Source: DASVUC01 sp038237225
GTDB lineage: Bacteria; Planctomycetota; Phycisphaerae; Tepidisphaerales; Tepidisphaeraceae
Length of the DNA stretch: 64,000 nt
Assembly (NCBI GenBank): GCA_038237225.1
Contig: JBBRYX010000020.1
Span: 30,616-94,615 of the forward strand
Reading direction: 5' to 3'
The position numbers were made by a program, and so were the translations under genes. Numbering within the stretch: position 1 is the stretch's first letter; each line of letters starts with the position of its first letter. A model generated the notes under the pieces. It saw nothing but the letters and a program-made list of their open reading frames with translations. It did no database searches and was not told the DNA's origin. This document shows positions 43,121 to 54,481 of this stretch, in pieces.

Positions 43121-46100
43121 TCGAAACATGCCCGCATCATCATGAGGAAGATCGCGACGCGGAATCAGCCGCGCCCCCTTCCAACCAATTCTGGCGCAGT
43201 CTCGAAGAGCTTTCCAACACGCCCGAATTCGAGGCGATGCTGAATCGTGAATTCCCCGCCGCGGCGTCCCTGTGGAAAGAAGGCGTCAGCAGGCGACGGT
43301 TCCTCGCGCTCATGGGCGCCTCCATGGCGCTGGTGGGACTCAACGGATGCTCTCGCCGGCCAACCGAAAAGATTGTCCCCTACGTGATCCAGCCCGAGCA
43401 GCTTGTTCCCGGCAAAGCCCTCCAATACGCATCAGCCATGCCTCTCGCCGGATACGGCAAGGGCGTCATCGTCGATCAGCAAATGGGCCGGGCCATCAAA
43501 GTCGAAGGCAATCCCAAGCACCCTTCCACGCTCGGCGGCACCGACGTCTTCATGCAAGCCGGTCCGCTGGCGCTGTGCGACCCGGACCGCTCGCAGGTCG
43601 CGGTCAACCGCGGAAACGTCGCCACGTGGAGCGGTTTTGAAAACGACTTTCGCGCGACAGTCCAACAGTTCGGCGGCAATCAAAAGGTCCGCATTCGCCT
43701 GCTCACCGAGCCCGTCACTTCCCCCACGCTCTTCGCCCGAATCCAGCGCCTTCGCTCCACCTATAAAAACCTCAGGTGGCACCAGTGGTCCCCTTTCGCA
43801 AGAGACAACGCCGGCGCCGGCATCCGCGCCGCACTCGGGCGCGATGCAAATGTCGTCTACGACTTCTCCAAGGCCACCCGCATCCTCTCCCTCGATTCCA
43901 ACTTCCTCACCGACGATCCCGGCAGCCTCCGCTACGCCGCCCAGTTCATTCGACGCCGCACCCCTCGCTGGAAACCGGACGACCTGACCGCACATCACGA
44001 GTCGGCACGCACAGAAAATGCCTACCAAGTGCCCAGTCCAGTCCCTTCAGCCGCAGACATGAACCGCCTGTACGTGTTTGAAAGCAGTTACACGATCACC
44101 GGCGCCAAAGCCGATCATCGCCTCGCGCTAAGGCCCAGCGAGATTGAATTTCTCGCTCGCGTCATCGCGGGAGAAATCCAAGGCGCTCCCACCCCCCTGC
44201 CGCAACCGCTACAGAAACACGCACAACTCGTCCGCGCCGTTGCCGCCGATCTCAAGCAAAATCCCGGCCGATCCCTTGTCATCGCCGGCGACAGTCAGCC
44301 GCCCAACGTGCATCACCTCGCCCACATCATGAACGCGGCCTTGGGTAACCTTGGCCAGACCGTCTCATATATCGAACCGGTCGAGCCCGAGCCGGTCAAT
44401 TGCACCAAGTCGCTCAGCGAGTTAGTGACCGCCATCAACAACAAAGAGGTCGATCTCCTGCTCATGGTCGGCGTCAATCCCGTCTTCGACGCCCCCGCCG
44501 ATCTCAATTTCGCAGACGCACTCGAGACGATCCCTTGGCGCGCCCATCTCTCCCAATATCTCGACGAAACCAGCTACCACTGCCACTGGCATCTCCCCGA
44601 ATCCCACTGGCTCGAAATGTGGGGCGACATCCGCGCCCACGATGGCACCGTCTCCATCCTCCAGCCCCTCATCGCGCCACTCTACGCAACCCGAAACGCA
44701 CTCGAACTTCTCTCCGCAATCGCAGGCCAAGCCCCCACCAGTGCCTACGCGGCCGTGAAGAACTACTGGGCCGAGGTCTGGAAGAACGAAGTCGATCGAC
44801 GGTGGGAAGATGCCCTGCGCGCGGGCGTGATTGAAGGCACCGCTTCCCGCCCGATCGACATTCCCGCGGGCCAGGCAAAGGCGCCCGACTTACCGACTGC
44901 TCCAACGACATCCGCGCTCGAAATCAACTTCCGCCCCGACCCCACCATCTTCGACGGTCGCTTCGCCAACATCGGCTGGCTCCAGGAATGCCCCAAGCCC
45001 ATCACCAAACTCACCTGGGACAACGCCGCCCTCATCAGCCCCCAAACCGCCGTCTCCCTCGGCCTCGCCGATCGCAAAAATCCCGAGCTTGCCAACGGTC
45101 AGATGCTGGAACTCACAGTCGGCGATCGCACCGTCCGCATGCCCGCCTGGGCACAACCCGGTCAACCCGATAACGTCATTACCGTCCACTGTGGCTACGG
45201 CCGCACCCGCATCGGCCGCGTCGGAAACGGCGCCGGCTTCAACGTCTACCCCCTCCGCGCAACCGGCTCCATGCACGTCGCCCCCGTTTCCATCAAGAGG
45301 ATACCGGGAACATATCCCCTCGCCTGCACGCAAAACCACCAGCTCATGCACGGCCGAGACATCGTCAAGACCAGCACGATTGCCGAGGTGCATGAGAAGC
45401 GCGAACCGCGCGACCCCGCCGAATCCGATATCGCGCTCGAAGGTGAAACAACCCAACACGGCCGCCGCGTCAAGCTCTCCATCTACCCCGAATACGATTA
45501 CCCCGGCTACCGCTGGGGAATGGTCATCGACCAGACCGCCTGCATCGGCTGCAACGCCTGCGTCGTCGCCTGCCAAAGCGAAAACAACATCCCCGTCGTC
45601 GGCAAAGACGAAGTCCTGATGAGCCGCGAAATGCACTGGCTCCGCATCGACACCTACTTCGCCGATCAGGGTGAACCCCAGGACGATCCCACCCAGCGCG
45701 CCTCCAGCGCTCAAGCGATGTTCCAGCCCATGCTCTGCCAGCATTGCGAGAACGCCCCCTGCGAGATCGTCTGCCCCGTCGAAGCAACAAGCCACAGCTT
45801 CGAAGGCATCAATGAAATGACCTACAATCGCTGCGTCGGCACACGCTACTGCTCCAACAACTGCCCCTACAAAGTCCGCCGCTTCAACTTCTTCCGCTAC
45901 GCCGACCCCGCTCCCAACCTCGCGATCATGCGCAATCCCGAAGTCACCGTCCGCACCCGCGGCGTCATGGAAAAATGCTCCTTCTGCATCCAGCGCATCA
46001 ACCGCGAGCGCACCGAAAAAAAAATCGAGTGGGTCAAAGCCGAGGAACAAGGCGGGTCCGTCACCATGCGCAGTGTGCCGAACGAACACGTCGAGGCCCT

Positions 46101-46382
46101 GCCCGCCGCCACGCATCTGACCGCCTGCCAGCAAGCCTGCCCCACCGAAGCCATCATTTTCGGCGACATCAACGACACCAACACCTTCGTGTCGCGCCTC
46201 AAAACTGCCGCCGCCTATCAACCCATCCACTACGGCGTCCTCACCGAGCTAAACACTCAACCCCGCGTCAGCTACCTGCACCGAATCACCAACCCCAACC
46301 CCGCTCTCACTCTTTCGCGCACTACTGTAGAGGCGACGCCTGCGTCGCGGTCTTCTATTCCCTCCCCCCCCGGAGGTGCCCC

Positions 46383-46386
<4 letters not shown>
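43117..46386 (+). CDS. actB: Alternative complex III subunit ActB, molybdopterin-oxidoreductase-like plus Fe-S protein
   Basis: 1089 residues from ATG 43117 (MIETCPHHHEEDRD). A twin-arginine signal lies internally (SRRRFLALMGASMALVGL, residue 58 on). Then comes a long molybdopterin-binding-like domain that lacks the cofactor ligands of true enzymes in this family, and a C-terminal ferredoxin-like domain with cysteine clusters CIGCNACVVACQ (809), CQHCENAPCEIVCP (874), CVGTRYCSNNCP (906), CSFC (954) and CQQACP (1004). The last ~20 residues (TTVEATPASRSS) are encoded by a family C repeat, so the native C-terminus was extended. Overlaps actA and actC by ATGA. Confidence 0.95.
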
Positions 46387-47752
<1,366 letters not shown>

Positions 47753-47756
<4 letters not shown>

Positions 47757-47812
47757 CACGGGCATCTTGCCCGTGTTGACGACTTAAGCACGGGCAAGAT
47801 GCCCGTGATACA
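47753..47812. repeat. Dispersed palindrome, family A, double hairpin
   Basis: GTAGCACGGGCATCTTGCCC opens and the GGGCAAGATGCCCGTGATAC arm closes, with TTGACGACTTAAG between. It overlaps the actC stop and lies 10 bases before actD. Confidence 0.88.
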
Positions 47813-47821
47813 GGAAAGGTT

Positions 47822-48364
47822 ATGCAGAAGGTCCACCGTGTTTATGGCCTGCTCGCTGAATTCCAGGACCCCCACGCGCTCATCGAAGCCGCCAGAAAAA
47901 CTCACCAGGCCGGCTACAAGTGCGCCGACGCCTTCAGCCCCTTCCCAATCCACGGTCTCTCCCAGGCCCTCGGCACCCGAACCACCCCCGTCTCTCTCAT
48001 CACCCTCATCGGCGGAATCCTCGGCGCTGCCGGTGGCTATTTCATGCAGTACTACGCCGCCGTGATTCACTACCCCATCAACATCGCCGGACGCCCCTAC
48101 CATAACTGGCCCCAATTCATCCCCATCACCTTCGAAATGATGGTCCTCGGCGCCGGGCTCAGCGCCGTCCTCGGCATGCTCGCGCTCAACAAGCTCCCTC
48201 AGCCCCACCATCCCCTCTTCAACGTCCCCATCTTCTCCGCCGCCAGCCGCGACAAGTTCTTTCTCTGCATCGAAGAAGCCGACGCAAAATTCTCGCTCGA
48301 TGGCACCCGCCAATTCCTGGAAAGCCTCAACCCCTCGGACATCTGGGAGGTGCCGCGATCATGA
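47822..48364 (+). CDS. actD: Alternative complex III subunit ActD (DUF3341)
   Basis: 180 residues. RVYGLLAEFQDPHALIEAARKTHQAGYKCADAFSPFPIHGL is the DUF3341 opening (given in pieces), followed by two membrane helices (SLITLIGGILGAAGGYFMQY; FIPITFEMMVLGAGLSAVLG). C-terminal RDKFFLCIEEADAKF is typical. Membrane subunit of unclear role. AGGAAAGG precedes the ATG. Its stop overlaps a possible actE start by four bases. Confidence 0.95.
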   Translation: MQKVHRVYGLLAEFQDPHALIEAARKTHQAGYKCADAFSPFPIHGLSQALGTRTTPVSLITLIGGILGAAGGYFMQYYAAVIHYPINIAGRPYHNWPQFIPITFEMMVLGAGLSAVLGMLALNKLPQPHHPLFNVPIFSAASRDKFFLCIEEADAKFSLDGTRQFLESLNPSDIWEVPRS

Positions 48365-49095
48365 GAAGGGCTTTGCGTCTCTCGCTGCACACACCGACGC
48401 GCGCGGCGCGACGTCATCCTGAGCGGTACTCCGCGAAGGATCCAGCCGGTGTGATCGCACGGCTGGATGCTTCGGAATACCTCAGCATGACAGACACCGG
48501 ACGACTCGTCAGGGGATGCCTGATGTTCGCGATGACGCTGCTCTCGCTCCTCCTCATCCCCGGCTGCGACGACAACCCCAATGACCCCTTCGACTACCGC
48601 ATGGTCGTCCAACCCAAATACAACCCCATGGACCAGAGCCGCTTCTTCACCGACGGCCAATCCGCCCGCACACCCGTCGAAGGCACCATCCCGATCAACG
48701 GCTACGCCAACGAGCTCCCCATCCCAGCCGTCAACTCCATCCGCTCAAACGCCACCACGTTCCCCTTCCCCCTCGCCCGCAAAGACCTCGAGCAAGGCCG
48801 CAACCTCTTCACCATCTACTGCGCCGTCTGCCACGGCGCTCTCGGTGACGGCAACGGTATGATCCCCCAGCGCGGTTTCACCCACCCGCCCTCCTTCTAT
48901 CTCCCCCGCCTGAGAGAAGCCCAGCCCGGACATTTCTACGACGTCATCACCAACGGCTACGGCGCCATGTACAGCTACAACGACCGAATTTCCCACGATG
49001 ACCGCTGGCGCATCGTCGGCTACGTTCGCGCCCTGCAACTAAGCGATCCCACCAACACAGGAGTCAACGAAACACCACCCACGCAAAGAGAATAA
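48361..49095 (+). CDS. actE: Alternative complex III subunit ActE, monohaem cytochrome c lipoprotein, with repeat insertion in its 5' end
   Basis: 244 residues from ATG 48361 (ATGA-coupled to actD), or 202 from ATG 48487 (MTDTGRLVRGCLMFAM). One haem motif, CAVCHG, and axial Met in RGFTHPPSFY-type downstream region. Lipobox LIPGC follows a hydrophobic stretch, so ActE is a membrane-anchored periplasmic cytochrome passing electrons toward the caa3 oxidase. Residues ~18-43 of the long form are translation of an inverted-repeat element (48413-48491) inserted between the coupled ATG and the signal sequence. The second start lies at the end of that element. Which is used is unknown. Confidence 0.9.
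   Translation: MRRALRLSLHTPTRAARRHPERYSAKDPAGVIARLDASEYLSMTDTGRLVRGCLMFAMTLLSLLLIPGCDDNPNDPFDYRMVVQPKYNPMDQSRFFTDGQSARTPVEGTIPINGYANELPIPAVNSIRSNATTFPFPLARKDLEQGRNLFTIYCAVCHGALGDGNGMIPQRGFTHPPSFYLPRLREAQPGHFYDVITNGYGAMYSYNDRISHDDRWRIVGYVRALQLSDPTNTGVNETPPTQRE
48413..48491. mobile_element. Small inverted-repeat (MITE-like) element inserted in the 5' end of actE
   Basis: Left arm begins GTCATCCTGAGCGG and right arm ends CTCAGCATGAC; interior CCAGCCGG/GGCTGG pairs too, giving a ~79-base imperfect palindrome. A second, truncated copy (GTCATCCTGAGCGGTA) lies near 59967. Confidence 0.75.
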
Positions 49096-49130
49096 CGTGC
49101 TTGTAAAGTTTGGCGTCTTCCACCTTCCCC

Positions 49131-49213
49131 GTAGCACGGGCATCTTGCCCGTGTTGACGGTTCCGACACGGGCAAGATGCGACTCGACTGAGCTCGCCGA
49201 AGTCCCGTGCTAC
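49131..49213. repeat. Dispersed palindrome, family A, double hairpin with nested module
   Basis: GTAGCACGGGCATCTTGCCC opens and CCCGTGCTAC closes; the nested 24-base module is at 49181-49204. Same composite as at 27284-27366. Lies between actE and actF. Confidence 0.88.
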
Positions 49214-49270
49214 GAAAGAGTTTTCGCACCCGCAAGCTTGATAATACGATCGCTCTGAAACGTCGATCCG

Positions 49271-50488
49271 ATGACAATGCCAAACGTAACCAACCAACTT
49301 CCCAAAGAACTCAACGAAGCCCAGCGCCTCTCCCTCCCCATCTCCGCTGTCGCCTCGCTCCTCTGCATCATCGCCTGGCTCTTCTCCCCCCAAAACTTCT
49401 TCGTCTCCTATCTCTACGCCTATCTCTTCTTCCTCGGAATCTCCCTCGGCTCCATGTCTCTCGTCATGCTCCACCACCTCACCGGCGGAAACTGGGGCCG
49501 ACCCATCCGCGGCATCCTCGAAGCCGCCATGTCCCTCGTCCCCCTCATGGCCATCCTCTTCATCCCCATCCTCTTCGGCCTCAACCACCTCTACGAATGG
49601 GCCATCCCCGACCGCGTCGCACACAGCGAAATCCTCCAGCACAAACGCCCGTACCTCAACGTCTCCTTCTTCATCCTCCGCGCCTTCATCTACTTCGCCG
49701 GATGGAGCGCTCTCGCCATTTTCATGTCCAGGACATCCCAAAAATTCCACCGCGCCCCCACCGCATCCCGCGCCGCGTGGATGCGAAAGGCCAGCGCCGC
49801 CGGCATCCTCTTCTACGGAATCTCCATGAGCTTCGCGACCGTCGACTGGGTCATGTCCCGCGACTCCCATTGGTACACCACCATCCTCGGCTTCATCTTC
49901 CTCTGCGGACAAGCCCTCTCCGCAATCGCCTTCACCATCATCATCCTCCGCATCATCGTCCATCTCCCGCCCATCCCCCAATACGTCAACTCCCGCATCC
50001 TCATCGATCTCGGCAATTTCCTCATGACCCTCGTCATCCTCTGGTCCTACATGAGCTTTTCCCAGTTCCTCGTCCAGTGGAGCGCCAACCTCCGCCACGA
50101 AGTCACCTATTATCTCCAGCGCGGCATCACCTTCGGCAACGGCTGGCGCATCATCGGTATCCTCCTGATCACCCTCCACTTCTTCGTCCCTTTCGTCCTC
50201 CTCCTCTTCCGCTATAACAAACGACACTTCAACATCCTCGCCGCCATCGCTTCAATCGCGCTGGCCATGCGAATCGTCGATCTCTACTGGCACGTCGCGC
50301 CGTCCAGCCTCGATGAACATCATGGTTTTTATCTGTCGTGGATCACGCCTTTCCCGTTGCTCGCGATCGGCGGGATCTGGCTATTCTGTTTTATCGCGCT
50401 ATTGCGCACGCGTCCGCTCGTGAGTCGGCTCGAGGGTGAACCCGAGCCGATCCTGAATCATGCAACACCCGCACCCGGAATCGCTTAA
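49271..50488 (+). CDS. actF: Alternative complex III subunit ActF, NrfD/PsrC-type membrane protein
   Basis: 405 residues with about ten membrane helices. LYAYLFFLGISLGSMSLVMLHHLTGG (as shorter pieces), RGILEAAMSLVPLMAILFIP, and WVMSRDSHWYTTILGFIFL are family features. Sister of ActC with half-module symmetry. The 3' end overlaps the next gene by 29 bases. The tail (EPILNHATPAPGIA) overlaps that gene's start in another frame. Confidence 0.95.
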   Translation: MTMPNVTNQLPKELNEAQRLSLPISAVASLLCIIAWLFSPQNFFVSYLYAYLFFLGISLGSMSLVMLHHLTGGNWGRPIRGILEAAMSLVPLMAILFIPILFGLNHLYEWAIPDRVAHSEILQHKRPYLNVSFFILRAFIYFAGWSALAIFMSRTSQKFHRAPTASRAAWMRKASAAGILFYGISMSFATVDWVMSRDSHWYTTILGFIFLCGQALSAIAFTIIILRIIVHLPPIPQYVNSRILIDLGNFLMTLVILWSYMSFSQFLVQWSANLRHEVTYYLQRGITFGNGWRIIGILLITLHFFVPFVLLLFRYNKRHFNILAAIASIALAMRIVDLYWHVAPSSLDEHHGFYLSWITPFPLLAIGGIWLFCFIALLRTRPLVSRLEGEPEPILNHATPAPGIA

Positions 50489-50975
50489 TCCCGACGTGGA
50501 TTACGAACGCACCACGATCAGCTTCCCGCTCATCGTCGGGTTGACCATCGGATTCATCGTCTTCGGAATCCTCACCGCAATCGCCATGCGCATCACCTGG
50601 AAACAGATGAGCAAGCATGAAACGGAAAAAAGCATCGTGACCAGCACCGTCATGACGAACACCGTCATAACCCCCATGCCGAGACTTCAACCCTCACCCG
50701 GCAACGACTCCATGCCCTGGGAGGATCTTAGAAAGATGCGCGACGCGGAATACACCTCCTTCCAACAGCGCGGCTGGGTCGACGAAAAATCCCACCAAAT
50801 CGTCATCCCCGACGCCATCATCCACCAAGTCACTCAACTCAGCACCCCCGTAGCGGCGACGCCCGCGTCGCGGTCTTCCCATCCTCCCCCGCCCTCCTCC
50901 GTAGGCGCGACACTGGTGTCGCCCTCTTCTCCTCTCTCTTCCCCCGCTACCCCCGCAACCGGAGGCGCCCAATGA
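50460..50975 (+). CDS. Small single-helix protein associated with the oxidase cluster
   Basis: 171 residues. One membrane helix (ISFPLIVGLTIGFIVFGILT), then a soluble motif, MRDAEYTSFQQRGWVDEKSHQIVIPDAI, in which RGWVDEKSHQIVIP resembles sequence I recall from small genes beside planctomycete oxidases. The C-terminal ~40 residues (TPVAATPASRSSHPPPPSSVGATLV-like) are translations of a family C and a family B repeat, not native protein. Overlaps actF by 29 and the Sco gene by 4 bases, so coupled. Function unknown; an assembly or small-subunit role is inferred from position. Confidence 0.8.
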   Translation: MQHPHPESLNPDVDYERTTISFPLIVGLTIGFIVFGILTAIAMRITWKQMSKHETEKSIVTSTVMTNTVITPMPRLQPSPGNDSMPWEDLRKMRDAEYTSFQQRGWVDEKSHQIVIPDAIIHQVTQLSTPVAATPASRSSHPPPPSSVGATLVSPSSPLSSPATPATGGAQ

Positions 50976-51865
50976 ACCGCCTCACCCTCGTCACAACCTC
51001 CCTCATTCTCCTCTCCCTCGCCGGCTGGAGCAGCGACCAACTCCCCGCCCCCTCCTCAACCGCCCCTCCCATGCTCAAAGACGTCGGCATCGACGCCAAG
51101 CCCGGCTCCCCTCTCCCACTCGACCTCACCTTCCGCGACGAAACCGGCAAAGACGTCCACCTCGCCGACTTCTTCAACAAACGCCCCGTCATCCTCACCC
51201 TCGTCTACTACAAATGCCCGATGCTCTGCACGCTCGTACTCAACGAGCTCACGCGAACCCTCAACGTCATGACCGAAGACGCCGGCAAGGATTTCGACAT
51301 CGTCACTGTCAGCTTCAACCCCAATGAAACCCCCGAGCTTGCAAACGCAAAAAAACAGGAATACCTCCGGATCTACCGCCGACCCACCGCCCCCGCCGGC
51401 TGGCACTTCCTCACCGGCGATGAGACGCAAATCCGCGCCCTCACCAACGCCGTCGGATTCCGCTACGCCTTCGACCCCAAAACCCAGCAATACGTCCACG
51501 CCAGCGGCGTCGTCGTCGTCACCCCCCAAGGCATCCTCGGCCGCTACTTCTACGGAATCCAATACTCCGCCAAAGACCTCCGCCTCGCCATGATCGACGC
51601 CGCCAACGGAAAATCCTCCTCCCCCACCGGAAAAGTCCTCTTCTACTGCTTCCAATACGACCCCAGCACCGGCCGTTACAGCCTCGCCATCATGCGCCTC
51701 ATCCAGATCGGCTTCATCACCACAGTCGCCTCCCTCGTCACCTTCATGTGGGTGACACACCGTCGCCAAAAGAACAAGGCGCTCCCCGTATCACGGGCAT
51801 CTTGCCCGTGCGATGGATCTCCGTCCCAAAAGCTTCCTGATCCAGAAACGGCTGCAATCCCATGA
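50972..51865 (+). CDS. SCO1/SenC-type copper chaperone for cytochrome oxidase
   Basis: 297 residues: N-terminal signal, thioredoxin-fold domain with the copper motif CPMLC (Cys82, Cys86) and distal His at about 176 in YVHASG, and a C-terminal membrane helix (IMRLIQIGFITTVASLVTFM), an extra anchor found in Sco proteins of caa3 clusters. It loads copper into the CuA site of CtaC encoded next. The tail LPVSRASCPCDG is encoded by a family A repeat (51788-51810), with Cys residues of no expected function. ATGA overlaps on both sides. Confidence 0.93.
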   Translation: MNRLTLVTTSLILLSLAGWSSDQLPAPSSTAPPMLKDVGIDAKPGSPLPLDLTFRDETGKDVHLADFFNKRPVILTLVYYKCPMLCTLVLNELTRTLNVMTEDAGKDFDIVTVSFNPNETPELANAKKQEYLRIYRRPTAPAGWHFLTGDETQIRALTNAVGFRYAFDPKTQQYVHASGVVVVTPQGILGRYFYGIQYSAKDLRLAMIDAANGKSSSPTGKVLFYCFQYDPSTGRYSLAIMRLIQIGFITTVASLVTFMWVTHRRQKNKALPVSRASCPCDGSPSQKLPDPETAAIP

Positions 51866-52797
51866 ACGAAGGCTTCCGCCTACTCCCCCGCAGCGCCTCA
51901 ACCTTCGCCCCACAAGTCGATGGCGTCTACTTCTTCCACCTCGCCGTCGCCGCCTTCTTCACGCTTCTCATCCTCGTCCTCGTGATCTACTTCTCCCTGC
52001 GCTACAGCCGAAAACGCAATCGCCATCCCCAAAACGTCGAGGCCAGCAACACCATCGAGATCGCCTTCATCGTTGCCCTCTTCTTCCTCACCATGGTCAT
52101 GGGCGCCTGGGGCACCCGCATCTACATCGACGAGTATGTCGTCCCCCAGGGCGCGATGGAAATCCACGTCATCGCCAAGCAATGGATGTGGAAAACCCAG
52201 CACCCCGAAGGCCAACGGGAAATCAACGCCCTGCACATCCCCATCGGACGCCCCATCCGGCTCGTCATGAATTCCCAGGACGTCATCCACTCCTTCTTTA
52301 TCCCCGCCTTCCGCGTCAAGCGCGACGTCGTCCCAGGCCGCTACAACGAGATGTGGTTCCAGGCCACCACCCCCGGCGATTACCACCTCTTCTGCGCCGA
52401 ATACTGCGGCTCCAATCACTCCGCCATGATCGGCACCATCACCGTCATGGAGCCCGCCGCCTATCAGCGCTGGCTCGCCGGAACCTCCGCCGACGAGCCC
52501 CCCGTTCGCAGCGGCGAAAAACTCTTCGCCCAATTCGCCTGCAACACCTGCCACGGCCAACGCGCTCCCACCCTCGCCGGGATGTACGGCCGAAAAGTCA
52601 CCCTCGACACCGGCCAAACCCTCATCGCCGGCGACCCCTACATCCGCGAATCCATCCTCAACCCCAGCGCCAAGATCGTCGCCGGATTCCCCCCCATCAT
52701 GCCCACCTACCAGGGCCAAATAACGGAAGAACAACTCATGAATCTCATGACCTACATCAAAACCCTAAAGGACGCGAGCACCCAGCCAACACAATGA
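51862..52797 (+). CDS. ctaC: caa3-type cytochrome c oxidase subunit II with fused cytochrome c
   Basis: 311 residues. Two membrane helices (FFHLAVAAFFTLLILVLVIY; TIEIAFIVALFFLTMVMGAW), then the CuA domain (QWMWKTQHPEG, His143 in VIHSFFIPAFR, and CAEYCGSNHSAM with Cys178, Cys182, His186, Met189), then a C-terminal cytochrome c domain with CNTCH (227) and Met in PPIMPTYQG. No N-terminal signal is apparent before the first helix. The fusion makes it a caa3 oxidase that may take electrons directly from ActE. Confidence 0.97.
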   Translation: MNEGFRLLPRSASTFAPQVDGVYFFHLAVAAFFTLLILVLVIYFSLRYSRKRNRHPQNVEASNTIEIAFIVALFFLTMVMGAWGTRIYIDEYVVPQGAMEIHVIAKQWMWKTQHPEGQREINALHIPIGRPIRLVMNSQDVIHSFFIPAFRVKRDVVPGRYNEMWFQATTPGDYHLFCAEYCGSNHSAMIGTITVMEPAAYQRWLAGTSADEPPVRSGEKLFAQFACNTCHGQRAPTLAGMYGRKVTLDTGQTLIAGDPYIRESILNPSAKIVAGFPPIMPTYQGQITEEQLMNLMTYIKTLKDASTQPTQ

Positions 52798-52802
52798 CCC
52801 TC

Positions 52803-52825
52803 GTATCACGGGCATCTTGCCCGTG
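52803..52825. repeat. Dispersed palindrome, family A, single hairpin
   Basis: CACGGGCATCTTGCCCGTG hairpin between ctaC and ctaD. Confidence 0.85.
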
Positions 52826-52846
52826 CTCCCGACTCCGGCACACAAA

Positions 52847-54481
52847 ATGACCAGCATCCCCTACATCCCCGCCATCGATCGCCCCGAAACCTACCTCACC
52901 GCAGGCTACAAAGTCCGCACCTGGCTCCTCACGCGCGATCACAAACGCATCGCAATCCTCTACATGATCTTCATCACCTTCTTCTTCGTCATCGGAGGAG
53001 TTGCCGCCACACTCATGCGCCTCGAGCTCGTCACCCCACGCGCCGACCTGTTCCAACCCGATGCCTATAACCGCCTCTTCACCATGCACGGCATCATCAT
53101 GGTCTTCTTCTTCCTCATTCCCTCCATCCCCGCGGTCCTCGGTAACTTCCTCATCCCCATCATGATCGGCGCCCGCGACATGGCCTTCCCCCGCATCAAC
53201 CTCTTTAGCTGGTATCTCTTCATCATCGGGGGCGCCATCACCTTCTTCGCACTCCTCCTCGGAGGCGTCGATACCGGCTGGACCTTCTACACGCCCTTCA
53301 GCAGCGTCTATTCCGATTCCTGGGTCACCCTCGCCATCGTCGGTATCTTCATCAACGGCTTCTCCTCCATCCTCACAGGCCTCAACATCATCGTCACCGT
53401 CCACACCATGCGCGCCCCCGGCATGTACTGGTTCCGCATGCCGCTGTTCGTCTGGTCCATCTACGCCACCGCCCTGATCCAGGTCCTCGCCACACCCGTC
53501 ATCGCAATCACCCTCCTCCTCGTCGCCGTCGAGCGCGTCACCGGGATCGGTATCTTCAACCCCGCGCTCGGCGGAGATCCCGTCCTCTTCCAGCACATGT
53601 TCTGGTTCTACTCCCACCCCGCCGTCTACATCATGATCCTTCCCAGCTTCGGCGTCATGAGCGAGATCATCACCTGCTTCTCCCACAAACGAATCTTCGG
53701 CTACCGATTCGTCGCCTTCTCCAGCTTCGCAATCGCTGTCCTCGGCTTCCTCACCTGGGCTCATCACATGTTCGTCGCCGGCATCTCCCTCTACGCCGGT
53801 ATCACCTTTTCCTTCGTCAGCTTCATCGTCGCCATCCCCTCCGCCATCAAGGCCTTCAACTGGACCTTCACCCTCTACAAAGGCTCCGTCGATCTCAAAA
53901 CCCCCATGCTCTACGCATTGGGTTTCCTCGGCCTCTTCGTCATGGGCGGATTGACCGGCTTCTTCGTCGCAACCCTCGGCCTCGACGTCCACGTCCACGA
54001 CACCTACTTCGTCGTCGCACACTTCCACTACATCATGGTCGGCGGCGCCGTCATGGGTTACCTCGGTGGCATCCACTTCTGGTGGCCCAAGATCACCGGC
54101 AAAATGTACCCCGAGTGGTGGGGACGATTCAGCGCCTTCACCATCTTCATGGGATTCAACCTCACCTTCTTCCCCCAGTTCATCCTCGGTTACCTCGGAA
54201 TGCCCCGCCGCTACGCTTCCTATCCCGATGAGTTCCAGGTCCTCAACGTCCTCTCCAGCGCCGGCGCATCCATCCTCGCCGTCGGATACGTCCTCCCACT
54301 CACCTATTTGCTCTGGTCTCTCAAGTGGGGAAAGCCCGCCACCCAAAATCCCTTCGGAGCTGCCGGCCTCGAATGGACCACCTCTTCCCCCCCGCCGCCC
54401 GAGAACTTCAAAGTCCAACCCATCGTGACCGATGAAGCCTACGCCTACGAAAAAATCCCCCTTCCCCCCCCTTCCCCATGA
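52847..54481 (+). CDS. ctaD: caa3-type cytochrome c oxidase subunit I
   Basis: 544 residues from ATG 52847 (MTSIPYIPAIDRPETYL), after the repeat. Haem-copper landmarks: TMHGIIMVFFF, YSHPAVYIMILPSFG (His257), WAHHMFVAG (CuB His pair), HVHDTYFVVAHFHY (haem ligands). The Glu of the usual HPEVY is Ala, and YSHP is present, which defines A2-type oxidases, where Tyr-Ser replaces the D-channel Glu. Proton-pumping terminal oxidase reducing O2. Overlaps ctaE by ATGA. Confidence 0.97.
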   Translation: MTSIPYIPAIDRPETYLTAGYKVRTWLLTRDHKRIAILYMIFITFFFVIGGVAATLMRLELVTPRADLFQPDAYNRLFTMHGIIMVFFFLIPSIPAVLGNFLIPIMIGARDMAFPRINLFSWYLFIIGGAITFFALLLGGVDTGWTFYTPFSSVYSDSWVTLAIVGIFINGFSSILTGLNIIVTVHTMRAPGMYWFRMPLFVWSIYATALIQVLATPVIAITLLLVAVERVTGIGIFNPALGGDPVLFQHMFWFYSHPAVYIMILPSFGVMSEIITCFSHKRIFGYRFVAFSSFAIAVLGFLTWAHHMFVAGISLYAGITFSFVSFIVAIPSAIKAFNWTFTLYKGSVDLKTPMLYALGFLGLFVMGGLTGFFVATLGLDVHVHDTYFVVAHFHYIMVGGAVMGYLGGIHFWWPKITGKMYPEWWGRFSAFTIFMGFNLTFFPQFILGYLGMPRRYASYPDEFQVLNVLSSAGASILAVGYVLPLTYLLWSLKWGKPATQNPFGAAGLEWTTSSPPPPENFKVQPIVTDEAYAYEKIPLPPPSP

